Shown piece by piece: positions 49,501-61,800 of a stretch of 64,000 nt of DNA. The translations under genes and the position numbers were made by a program. Origin of the DNA: Limanda limanda (lineage: Eukaryota; Chordata; Actinopteri; Pleuronectiformes; Pleuronectidae); NCBI RefSeq assembly GCF_963576545.1, contig NC_083641.1, positions 14,382,893-14,446,892 on the forward strand. The letters are read 5' to 3'. Below the pieces are notes generated by a model. That model ran no database searches, had not been told where the DNA came from, and saw nothing but the letters and a program-made list of their open reading frames with translations. Positions within the stretch are counted from its first letter, which is position 1; every line of letters starts with the position of its first letter.

Positions 49501-52500
49501 GCGTGTTTAGGTTTGTAATGGAAGCAGATGGTTGGCTCCTGGCAAGAGCAAGTTTTAATAGTAAATACACATCACTCCCTGCAGTTTACCCAATGCATTC
49601 AGTTTGTTTATGTGCACTTTATCCTCAGAAAGGTGATGCGAGGACTTCATCATCTTCATTACGTTCATTAAAGTGTTCCATTGACCATTCACAGTGCTTG
49701 TTGAATAAGTTAACGGTAGCACTGATTTCAAAGGGATCCCAGTAGCCAGGGATCAAGAGTCCAGAGCTGAATATTCATGAAGAATTTTGGACCATTCTTC
49801 TCAAATAAATATTTTAGCAGAGCAGTATTCATGGGACTTCTGGTGAGGACCCTGATCTTTAGGTCATTCCACTGGATATCTTTTGTGTTTATCTGGGCTC
49901 TGACTCACTTCACTGCATCAGTGTGAGCTTACCAATAGCTCACTGATGGATTGAATGCAGAGGTAAAGTGTTATGTCTTTCGCTCGGGGCACATCCGCAG
50001 CGTTTTGCTTTTAACTTCTGCACTTATGTTAACAGATTAGAGCTGGCACACTGGCTGCGGTTCAGCTGTGGAAGCCGCGCTGCTCTTCTAGACATTCCAG
50101 GTCTCGCTGTGGTATTTTTCACATTCCGCATGCGGTATAAAATCACTCCAGCATTTCTGTTGACTCAATCCAATAATTTGTTCTTCAAAGTTTGTTATTG
50201 TGAAATATAGAGTGCAAGATTCATACTGTATAGTACTGGTATTTATTTCACTACACAGGAACAGAAACCTCAGAAAGGCTGTAGTTGCATTAAAAGTTAA
50301 CATCAAGAACTTCAGGTGATGGGCATTAGGCTCTCTCGCTCGCTCTCTGTCTCTCAACCTTTGGAATGCTGAACTGACATGGGATGTATTCAAAATGGAT
50401 AAGAGAAGAGCAATGATTTGTGTGTCATTATTTAAAATGTAATTCTTGCTTATTCTTTATTGTAATGTGACGACTGGGGTTAAGGAAGTAGAGCAGGTCA
50501 CTAATTGGAAAGTTATTTATGTGGTACCAGTTACATCCCATCCTTGGACAAGACACTGAACCCCAATTTCCCCATGACAGATAGATATTAGATAGACGAT
50601 CCGCTACATATAACAATTGCTGTATTAATGTGTGTATGAACAATATACTGTATCTAAACACGAACAACGTCCCTCCATTTCTTCCCACTATTCAGAAATG
50701 AAGAAATAAATATCCTGGATACAAAAGTTGACATCTTGCACAGAAGAACATCATTCAGAGCCAGAGTTTGAACAGTTGGGGGATGGCGCTGTGGTTTTAA
50801 TGTCCCAACAACACACACACTTGATCAATCGAGAACCGATCACATCTGTCTATCATGGTGTTCCACCCCTGTTGTTATAGCATGAAATAACATCTATAAA
50901 AGCCAAACTCATCCAAAGACTGAACAATAGAAAAAACACCGGAGTGATAAGTTACACAGCAGTAATCATCTTTGTTAAAAAACTATCTGACGTGTACTCT
51001 TTGTTTGATTGATCCATGTCCTATCCACTAACACGGAGGAGGCTAGATTTATAACCTACATCATAGCCGGCTGGTCAAGACACTTTGGCTCCACTCTTGG
51101 GGAGCTGTCCTGTCATCCATCTTTCCTTATGGTCTACAATGTGAATAGGATCATTTGATCTGTAATGTGAAGCATGTTTGAATGGTTACATGAATAACAT
51201 TTATCCAACGGGTTCACTTACTTTTTCTTGCCACTTTGTACATAAATTGCTACGTGATGGCTTTCCAATACACACAGGCGCACTTGTATGTGCATCCTGC
51301 CCCAGTTCTGCTTGAATCCCTCTATCTGAATCTCTCACTGTAAGGGTAGGTACAGCTATTGCATTAAACCAAGCAAATTGCATGGTAACAATAGGGAACA
51401 TCAGCAGTACATGAATTGAAAGTAAAGGAGCACGGACCGATGACAGACACACACACACACACATGCTGACTGAGGACGTGTAGACATCACATATTCATTG
51501 AATTTCATTCAGCATTAATCCATTAGACAGATGAGTGTGCGCATTCAGTGTGTTCTGGTCAGGTGTCACGTGCGGGCCTCCTCTTCCTCTGAGATTGTTT
51601 TATATGCAATGACTTGCTGCCCTTTAAATGCTATGCAGCATAATATGGAACTATTTATAGCACCTTGGCTGCACGGAACATAAACATGCCTACTGCACAT
51701 ACCTGGAGAGATACTGTACTGCATGCAAACCATGCAGTCACACATACAGGGTTCAACTCACTGAAACACAGAATAACAGGCAATATTCTAAAATCTGTCC
51801 TTCTCAAGTGTTCACCCTTGAAACCCTTTTCCTCAAAAAAAAGTCCAGTTCTACCACGCTCTGCAATCCATCCCTGACAGCTTCAAAACAAAAGATTCTA
51901 GCCTGCAGGAGCTGAGGACAGGAGACCTGAAAAATCTCTGCAGTTATTTTTAAATGGTGGCAGAAATCTAATATTGGTCAGAAAAGGCTAAAAGATTCAG
52001 CCGGGTGCAGGGGAAAAAAACCTGCTGACATTTTCCCCTTTCTCTGTAATAAGCACAATTTATTTTCTATCCCTTTACACACTAACACACACACACACAC
52101 ACATATATAGATTTTTGCACGTACACACATACCTATACAGATGATCAAGTATGTAGCTTGTTCTTTGACTGAAATTGAATTTGCTGTGTTAAAAAGATAG
52201 GTATTGCCAAGTAGACATGCAACACACACACACACACACACACTTAAAAAAGGTGTAAGCTCTGCAGCCTGTTTTCACTTTGACTGAAGTTGAACACTTT
52301 TAAAGATTCAGTTTTGCTCATGAATTACTGAATTATAACAAAACTATTATACTACTATTCTGACTGACCAAAATAATACATTTTAATGGATTATGAATTA
52401 TTGACAATGCTTGAGTTCTAGTCCAATCTCTTGTGATAGTGAAACAAAAAGTGTTGGTACCCTCTGGTCATCACTTATGTACCTGTGATTAGCAAAGAAT

Positions 52501-52549
52501 GGGTCGTAACGTTGAAGATGATACATCTTAAATATTTACCTCTGCCAAG
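46523..52549. other. Non-coding unique DNA
   Basis: Six kilobases with no supportable gene. Short CA runs occur near 51448-51463, 52085-52102 and 52222-52243. Confidence 0.5.
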
Positions 52550-52705
52550 ATCTTACTGTTTGGTTTCACTCCTGTTCATTTGTGGGTTGTTTGTAAACGA
52601 GATGTCATAAAAACTACTTTGCAGATTATCATGAAACTTGGTGGAAAGTTGCGAAAATCACTAATAAACCCATCAAGTTTTGGGGCAGATCAGATGGTGG
52701 ATGGG
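52550..52705 (+). repeat. Interspersed repeat fragment, class unknown
   Basis: ACCTCTGCCAAGATCTTACTG ... ATCATGAAACTTGGTGGAAAG ... CCCATCAAGTTTTGGGGCAGAT resembles a repeat common in fish and other animal genomes (remembered form ACCTCTGCCAAGGAGGTTATG ... GAAACTTGGTGGAAGG). No termini defined. Confidence 0.5.
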
Positions 52706-55509
52706 GGTATTTTTTGATCACTCACTATATCATTGGTAGATTGGGCTTTTTTGACATTCTCACTGATTTCCCAGGTAATAATTCATGGCCATTTAGGGAA
52801 CAGACATCTATGAGTGTGTGCAATGTGATGCAGCTTGAATGAATATAAGGGGAGTGTAAGGGGGGTATATAGTCTGCCCTTCTAGTTATCAAGGATTCAA
52901 GAACCAAAAAGGGGAAGCGCATGAAACATGGATGAGTTCATAGTAACACATCCTTTGGCAAGTATCACAGCTTGTGGGGACATGGGGCCAGCTAATAGAT
53001 AGATGGCTGGACCATGTTGTGTGTACCTACTGCTGTTTTTAGGTCTAGCCACAGATTTCTGATGATGTTTAGGCCAAAAGGCTGGAAGGGCCATGGCACA
53101 AACCTTCAGTCCAGATGTGTCTTCAGCTCAAATTTGGTTTCACCGACTTTTCCAAGGTCTCAGACTTGAATTAGCAGGTTAGATCAATGGTTTGTTCACA
53201 ATCATCATTAGGAAACTGCAGAATGATGCACATTTCAAAGCTTTATGAAATCACTGACTCCTCAAATATGGTCCCAACAAACAGCTGCCGGGGGTTCCTC
53301 AGAGAAGCTGCCTCATAATTTAAAGTTTTAATAATTGAGTATAATTTGCTATTCACAGTTTTGAACATTTTAATGTTACTGTATAAAAAATTTCAGTTTG
53401 GATGTGCTCAGCCAATCAAGGTACCGGTTGAGCACATTCAGACATGACGGCTCGCTGTAAGGCTCGTCTCCCTCGGTGGACCTTGCTTTTTGATCCTCTG
53501 CTTAAAAACAACCCAAGATGTTACTCTTTCTATTTAATGGAACCTTTAATTGAAATGGTGAAGCTCTTGAGCTGACCATTCATCTTGCCTCAATTGACAA
53601 GACCTTTGCCCTTTTTTGTTTTGAAGATTTTTCTGTTTTCTGCTGAGTTTCTGTCAGGTCTCTGGCTGCACATCTCTTCCTCTCTCTCTCAACATCTCTG
53701 AGTAGAGACACTTGTAGTCAAGTGAATTATGTATGAACTGGGCTGTGCTCTAGTCTTTGGGGAGAAGAGTAAAACATGCATACACATCCTCATTCACAGG
53801 CTTTGACCCAGATTATGTTAATAATTCCACCCTGCAAACACAACAAAAAAGATCCAGGAAAACCTCAAACGCCAACAAAATCCAATATCATGACAATGTA
53901 AGGGCAGGCACGAGTTTTAGTCTGCATGTGTGTGTGTTTGTGCTTGCGTCTTGAAACGTGTGTGTGTCTCCTTTGCATTGACATATCATATCCAGCTGTA
54001 TTGGCACACACACACACTCACACCAACAGCAGGGCATGTGTGTGTGAGTACATGACATCCAGTAACTCATCCCAGTCTGATTGGCCTGAGTGGAGCGGCA
54101 TTGTGGTCAGCAGAAAATAAACTGCTTACTGTGTGCTTTGTTGATGTTTTTTTTGTTTGTTGCAGATATGAGTGGCAGTCGGGTCAGCACAGAACCCCAT
54201 GGGTCACACACCCAGAAAGAGTGAAGTTATATTGCTTTTGCAGTATGTGTTTGGGTTTGTGTGTGTGAGGCTTCTGTAGAAAAGAGAGACAAAAGTATTA
54301 AAAAGTGACAGGTTAACAGAGAGGAGGATCAAAAGAGTGAAATCTTTTTGTATTTTTTTAAATGAGGTTTATTGGATGGAAATCATACAAACCAATGAGT
54401 TTCATGGGATTAATATAATTTGTGTAGTGTCCATCAAGCTTTCTTTTTCTGTTGTGTTTTTACATTTGAAGAATCGGTTTACCATTTGCTTAATTAATAC
54501 CATGTGGCAAACACTACACCCACATGTTATGGCTACTGTTTTTGTGTTATGATAAAGTCTTTGTGTTACATTTTGTTTTTATACAAATTAACTTGACCTC
54601 AGATCAGCAGTTTTAAGTGTGCACTGTGAGCTTTTCTGACCTGGGGGTAGTCCTGTTTATTAAAGACATGTGATGGCAGCTGTCTGAGGGATGAAATTGT
54701 AAGCGGAAGAGCTGATAATTGCTGTGATAGATAATCACAGCACTTCAAAACTCAACTGTAAAAGAAGAGAGAGCAGTTTACAAATGGAGAGAAGTTTGGT
54801 GTGTTGATCCGTCTTCTCATCAGCTGGTAAACTATTAATAACGCTGTGCTCATTATTTGACTCAATCTCAAAGAAACAGAACTGGAGACAGCTGCATGAC
54901 TTTAAATACCGAAAAATGACTGAGATCCAAAGCAATCAACAAAGGGGGAATACGGTCAATTATAGTGTACATTAAAAGGTGTTTCACTTCAGATTCATGC
55001 CACTTGATTCTCACTGCTCATCTTTCACAGCCACCACATTAGAGCTTAGCCAGAGTATGTTTTGTCTCATTTAGAGTCATGTTATAAAGTTTAAATATTC
55101 CTCAGACTCGAAAAAACAGTGTTTTTACTGCCAGGAGAGGATGAGCAATGTTAAAGCCTTCTGCTCTCCCCTTCAAATTGGACATCTTTAATAGAAGATA
55201 ACACTCTGTGAAACTCAGTGGCTTTTCATGTTTTTTGGGGAAAATTGTCAAGTCATGTTGTTAAATTCTCAAAGCATTTGTAAAACACAACAGAGGCAGA
55301 GTTGAAATGGTAGACGTGTCCAAAGGGGATATTGTAAGGAAGAGGTTCGTTTTTTGAGTTTAATTAAATTTTAACCTGGAGCACATATTCTTGGCACTGG
55401 AAATGTCGGTATAGTCATAGTGTGTATTTACTGAATGATTAGTACTGGGTCTCGGATAATGACATGTTGTCTAACTGGGCCATGATTAATGGTGGAGGTC
55501 AAACATAAT
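52706..55509. other. Non-coding DNA
   Basis: No supportable gene. Short GT/CA runs lie near 53925-54045. Confidence 0.5.
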
Positions 55510-55600
55510 AATAATAATAAAATTCATATAGCACCTTTCATATCGTAAAATGTATCTCCGAATAGAGTTACAAGAGAAGATAATTAAGATGCTTTAACAA
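55510..55600 (+). repeat. Probable fish interspersed repeat fragment
   Basis: (ATA)n leads into TTCATATAGCACCTTTCATA, a motif I recall at the start of many teleost repeat copies. Too short to classify. Confidence 0.35.
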
Positions 55601-56079
55601 TGGGAAATGTCAAGGCAATAAAAGATAAAATAATAATAGCTTGAAATTATAACAACCAATAAAATAATAGGTAGATAAAAGGGGTGACACAGGTTGAAGA
55701 TACAATTGACAGTAAAATCAAAATCAAGAATGTTAAGACGCTCAACAATGTTTGCTACATGTGTTTACAACAAGCTGTCGGGCTGTTTATGAGAAATTAA
55801 ATTTTATTCAAGATGTATTTTGTGATCACTGCACAACAGTAACATCATCAAAGTTAATTTAAGCACAAGTCTATTTTTATGACGTCTGGAACTGTTGAAG
55901 AAATTGAGCTCATGAGCACTTCGCAGGGAATTCCAGAGGTGCCACATTTATATTCAGTGTAAGAATAATCACAACAATAAGAAGGTACTCAATTTAAAAA
56001 TACCCTTTAAAAACAGTCTGATACTATGTACTAATTATTTAAAAAAAAAAAGAAAACCACTTATTTACTGACAGTAATG

Positions 56080-56345
56080 ATGACGGAATGACAACGGCAA
56101 TGATGGGAACGTTGGCAAGACGTATAATTATGACTTCAGCAATGACAGTGAGGAGATGATGGTTATGAAGGTGACAGACACAAGAGGATGACTGTAATTA
56201 TGACTAGTGGAGCAACGCGTGGCAATGATAATGACTCCAACCGCAAAGGAAGAAGAAAACAACAACATCAATGAGGTGATTATGTTTATGAAAATGATGA
56301 TAGTTTCAGTGACGATGGCGACCGTAGTGATGGCAGAGATGATGA
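56080..56345. repeat. Cryptic trinucleotide (ATG/GAT)-rich tract
   Basis: Degenerate ATG/GAT-biased sequence (many GATGATGG and AATGATAATGA words) keeps frames open on both strands (146 codons minus, 64 plus). The minus-strand product is rich in Ile, Ser, Thr and Val and looks like translated low complexity, not a gene. Confidence 0.55.
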
Positions 56346-56734
56346 GAGGCATATGGCAGGAACAGTGCAGCAGCCACTGCCAGGTATTACTCAGCTCATA
56401 ATGTGATGAGAGCGCCTGGATGTGATGCTCGGTGCTTAACCTCGCCATGAGGTAAAGGCAGGAGCACGGAGCAGGACCGGAAAAAACTATGCAGTGAATT
56501 CCGATGTAACTCACAAACATGCTAATTTGAACATGTAGGATTTCAGAAGTAATATACATCTCTCTCAATGCTCATCATTCCATTTGTACATGCACCTGCA
56601 GGAAACATTTCATACTAATCTATTTTGGGCTGCATGGGGCTCACAAGGTTAACATATCCTCTGCAGATGGGGAAACCACAGTGGTTCCCATCAAGGACTA
56701 ATCCTCTACTTCTCTCCTTTACTCATCCTTGATT

Positions 56735-56895
56735 CCATCCAACCATCCCACCTACCCATTCATCCATTCATCCATTTTCAATGTTCCATATTGCGTTTCA
56801 TAATAGTCAGTTTTGGTATACACAAGTCAATCAGTCAACCCATCCATCCATTGTGTATTTATGTATAATATTAAATCTATCTATCTATCTATCAA
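56735..56895. repeat. (CATC)n and (ATCT)n short tandem repeats
   Basis: Degenerate CATC/CATT units at about 56735-56850, then a clean ATCT array at about 56875-56893. Confidence 0.7.
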
Positions 56896-58435
56896 TACCC
56901 AAATGGAGCAGAAGTTCAAGGAGCGGTTCCTCCTTTTGAATTGTTTGAATAGTGCATCTCTTACACAGGTATGTTGCCTTGTGGAAAGACAGCAAAATGC
57001 TTTTATTTGAGGGAAATGTTTGCTCCAGATTTTACATAATTCACTCAAATAAACATTTGATGATGGGAATGAGGCGTTGAGGGATTTGGACCTGACCTTT
57101 TAAGTGCCTTGCAAGAATGTCATGTCGGTGATGTTCTTACGCATAATTAAAGGGTAATTTGAGTTAAGACCATCTGAGATTTGATCTTGTTTGACCTTGG
57201 AGCGAGAACACAAACTGTAAGTGCTATATCAAGTTTGACTGTAATTATTCAGTTTTCTACATTTTCTCGCAATGCCCCTTTTAAATTAAATAGCAAAAAT
57301 AAATTGTATTCATTGTGATTACTCACATCTACCTTGACCTTCTCATTAATGAGAGTCAAATTATAATCACACTCTATAAAAAGATGTATTGATATTTTAC
57401 TCCTGCGAATCATTCAGGGATGAAACTACATTGTTCAGTCATTGACAACATGTCACTATAAGCCCTGACTCACCATAGTTTATTTAAATTTCAGTTAAAT
57501 TAACCCATTAGCGTTTCTTTGTCCGTGTGATTCAGTGTTACATAGTAAAATATTGCCAATATGTCAGACATGAGCCACTACACCAGATAATAGTGTCTGG
57601 GAAAGAGACTAGTGCATGCTGTTAATGCTGATGTGTTAGACATGTACTTGAACTAAGCTATTACACAGACCTGAGCCTAGGTGAATACTGGAATTTTGTC
57701 ATATTGAAGCTATCAGAAAGAAAGGTTCTACAAAATCCTTTTTATTTGAGCTAGGCTGAATCATTGACTGAGATCCCCCCTCCAAGTTGGTAATATAGGG
57801 GCCATTTCCATCCTAAATCTGATGTAATAGTGCAGCCGGCATCATCATTTACCTATTTTAAATTTTTTGGACACTGCTTCCATTAGTTCAGCAGCCTATT
57901 TGCCAAGTTAGCAACTATTTTTTTGAATTTTCTGAGTGCAACTGGTTGATCGCATGAATCTTTATTTATTAGTTCATAATTATTTGTACTCACAGTAGCT
58001 TACATATATACAGTAATTACTTATAATTAAATTTCAAATCCTTAATACAGATTTAAAATAAGTTAATGTTACATAGCTGCATCTGTGGCCAGTGTGTTGC
58101 GCTGAGGGGCCTTTGCCAGACCATTTGTGCCATCTGCCTCTTGAGGGCAAAATCTTGGAATTTGCTACGGCCTGCATCTGAGCCTGCAGACCCGAGCTCT
58201 GGAGAGGACCTGGCACCTTAACATGCATCTGCTTCCCTGACTGGGAGTTACAATCTGACAACCGCACATAAACACATCATTTAATGTCCCCTCAAAGACA
58301 TAAACAATTTTTAGACTCCAGGGTTAGAGTATATAATGTGCCAAAAGCTCTGCTCCCTCTAGCAGTTATATTCAGCACACACACACTCATGTAAAATAAA
58401 TTACTGAACACCGTCTTCTGATGGGCATTTATCAC
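56896..58435. other. Non-coding AT-rich DNA
   Basis: No gene or mobile element that I can support. Confidence 0.5.
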
Positions 58436-58530
58436 TGAGGATCATCATCATTATCATCATCAAGCCATTTTATATCATGTCAAATCATGACAGAAGTTAT
58501 CTCAGGGCGCTTTCTGTACACGGAAGGTGT
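58436..58530 (+). repeat. (ATC)n plus interspersed repeat fragment
   Basis: ATCATCATCATTATCATCATC is followed by AAGCCATTTTATATCATGTC and GAAGTTATCTCAGGGCGC, resembling a repeat unit I recall from teleost genomes. Low-level identification only. Confidence 0.4.
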
Positions 58531-58864
58531 AAAGGTTCCCCCAACTTTAAAAACTCCTTTTTTATGGACTTCTGTCGCGCACGGTTGGATTGAAAAATAA
58601 AGTGTAGACCTTCAAACATGCAATATTAGGATGAGAATATAACTATGTAACAGTCTGTCTGCCTCTCTGGTCACAGACAGACATAACTCCAGAGGCCACA
58701 CTTGATGATGAGGATCAGCGGAGCTCCCTGGGCTCATATCTGTCCTCTCTGTGAAGGATGGGTTCTTCAACCCCAGCGCGGCAACAATTTTCTAGATGCA
58801 TCTGAGTCACTGCTGGAGAACGGCTGGATACAGGAGACTAGGGGGGTGTGGGCCTGTGTGTGAG

Positions 58865-58885
58865 TGTGTGTGTGTGTGTGTGTGT
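58865..58885. repeat. (GT)n microsatellite
   Basis: Perfect GT run of about 20 bp. An imperfect CA array lies at 59227-59274 and a GT/TATGT array at 62158-62195. Confidence 0.9.
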
Positions 58886-61800
58886 CAACCCATGGCTGGC
58901 TTCTGCCCCCTGGCTAGCTGCAGCTCAATATGGGGCTGTCACTCTACATGGAGTAGGATGGATGAGTGACATGTTTGCATGTGCTCTGTGTGTGCATTGC
59001 TGTTTTTGTGCATCCACTGTGTGCACATATCATGCTGGGTTGCAGGCAGGGGTGGAAAAAAAATGTTTGCATGTATTTGAGAGAGGGAGAGAGAGAGAGA
59101 CAGGCGGCCAGAGAGGCAGCGTCTACTGCAGGACACAGCAGGACAGTAGTGAGCAGATGGAGTGTTTGATCCAGAACATGGCTGAAGGCGGGCGGAGTGT
59201 TTGGCACACACTCAGTCACTCTCTCATACACACACACACACACACACACAGACACACAAGCACACACACACACTCTGGTATTCGGGGAGATAAAAGTAGG
59301 AGCACATTTTCTGTCACTGTTCATACAGTGTATGAAAACTATGTCAGAATACATTTACCTGTACACTGTAAAAAATATCAGCTATTGTTTGGCCGTAAGA
59401 TTATGTTTGACTGACTTCAGTTCCTGGAGCTGTTCACACGTGTAGTAGACATGTACAGGAACAATCCAACCTTGGTATTGTTGCGCGTTGGGGTAGATGT
59501 GCAGAGTTTTGAGCCAATGTCACAGACAGAAGTTTAGTTGTGTTCTATATTCAACATTATAGATTCAGTTATTTTAAATGGAGAAGGTACGGTTGCTGTT
59601 GTAAAGGATGTTTGTTGGTTGCTAGTAGCAACAAGAAGGGGTGTGTACTAAAACAAAGGTGCTCATATTTAGAGCAATTCTTGAGATATCTGCTTGTTTG
59701 TATTTGTGTAACCCCAGTGTCACTGTATCATATTGGAAGGCAATGTTGTCTATAAACTACTCTCAATGTCTGTCACCAGGACAGAGTAGCAACAATGTCC
59801 GAGTAACGTTTTCTGACTGGAATAGCCTATATGCTTATGTGGAGGCAGAAGAAACAAACAGTGACAGCGAGCTTTGCTAAGCTAAAGGCTAACCTGTACA
59901 GACCAGCGTTCTCGAGTTCGTTCCTCGCTAACTCCATGTCTCTTACAAAAAAGATGGATGAGATCAGAATGAGAATTACTATACATTACCTCCCTGCTAG
60001 TATCTGGAACTTTGACATCAACCCCTCGGGTCATGCTTTGGTAGATGCGCCCAAGAATCTCTGTCTCAGTTTGCATCTGAGTCAGAGAGAGGCAGTGGTC
60101 TGAGAAGAGGATGTAAATTGATGCAGTCCCTGTTTCATGTTATATCATTACAATCAAAAAGAGTTGCAGTGTTGTAGTGTTTTGTTGGTGTGTGTCCTGA
60201 ACTCGCTACATGTGAGACTTTTAGTCACTACTTCCACAACAAATGAACATGTCTTCAGGTGACCGTTGAAACAATACTGCTTTTCTCCAGAGAGACGCCA
60301 AAATTAACCCACATGAAAAGTTTATTGTAGGAGGTTCAGATTGAAATTTACAATTCAATATAAAGCAAACATAACTGCAGACTAATGGTTATATTTACTG
60401 TGTTAAGGTTATCCATTTCCCACATACATAAAAATCTACTTGCCAAACTTTACAGTGTACCAGCTTTAGAGCATACAAATTGTGCAAAAATATTTTCTTC
60501 AGTAATATTTGTAAGTCAGTGCACTTGCAGCCAGTATAAATTATAATGTAACATGTTGTTTGTACAGTATTACAATATTCGAGGCTAAGGTGTATTACAA
60601 TGCGGTGAAACATATTTTTTTTAAAGTTTAACAATGTTGGGAGGTTGAATGTCAAATCTTCCTCAGCAGGAGATGAAAATTGTTGAAACATTGTTTTGTT
60701 GAAAACAGTTCCCCATCCTTGGGTAGAAAATCCCCCAGGAAAGAGTCGAGAACAAAACAGTCCTTCGCTTTTGCCTGGAAATATTTGCGTTTTGTGTGTG
60801 TGTGTGTTGGTGTCGGTATTTCATATTTTGTTGGGACCTGGATTTGTTTACATACGCACATCACAGGGGACATATCATCAGAAAACTACTCCCTAGCTAT
60901 CCCTGCACATCTATTCATGTATTTCCCATCTATGGTTTATGCAGCTATACCTCAGTCAGACCGGGCTTTTGTCCGCATGAGGTGGTCAGATGGTATATTT
61001 CCTATATTCAATTTAGCAGAAGAAGGCCTTTACATTAAAAAAACATTACATTAAAAATGAATCTGGTTATTATAAAATCCGCTCTACGTTGGATTAAAAA
61101 AGAGCAGAGGTGGAGAATCATTTGTTGCATTTGCAAGACAGTCACACTGGCCAACAGGCAAATCAGGGCAAACCCCAGTGGTCAGGTCTTGCGTCAAAAA
61201 TAAGTTTGGCAGAAAGGTTTTAAAAATGAAAGAAATTCCTGAAAATTATAAGTTAAGTCGAGAAAAAAGAGGAATTAAAACCCTGGTCTCCTGTTGGAAC
61301 ATGCTGTGCTCACCCATTCATCCATCACCACCTGCTTTGTATGCAGACTTTGTTTGTCTGTATATTACCTCACCTGACTTCCTAGAGCCTCTCTGGCAGA
61401 AACCCCTTGCTGATTAAAATAAATGTTATCGCTAAAGGAAAGTCATGACGGTAATGTTACAGGACATAATGTTGCTTACACACAATATATGTACTGTGTG
61501 TTGAGGCTGCATCTAAACTAATTATAATCACCTTGATTAAACATTGCTTTAAAATTGCTTTTTTTTTTTTAATAAAAAGGATTATGGGGGAGAAAAAGCA
61601 ACAAAATAAGGTCACCTTCAAAAATTCTCTTTCCGTAATGACACTCAGTAGTAAGTGCTCCTTTTTTTTAATATCATTCTCTCTCCATACATGCTATATG
61701 CACACAAACATGGGCACTCACAAACACACACACATCATATCAAATCATGGTGCACATCACAGTGACATATACTTTTATCAACTGTTTTTGGTCCAGATAA

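Noticed and set aside
56128..56568. 146-codon minus-strand hydrophobic frame, considered as a membrane protein
   Set aside because: Its Ile/Thr/Ser/Val content comes from the degenerate ATG/GAT tract; no homology pattern recognised.
58848..59414. 188-codon plus-strand frame, the longest outside the retroelements
   Set aside because: Built from GT, GA and CA simple repeats joined by Cys/His-rich random sequence, with a competing 136-codon frame on the other strand.
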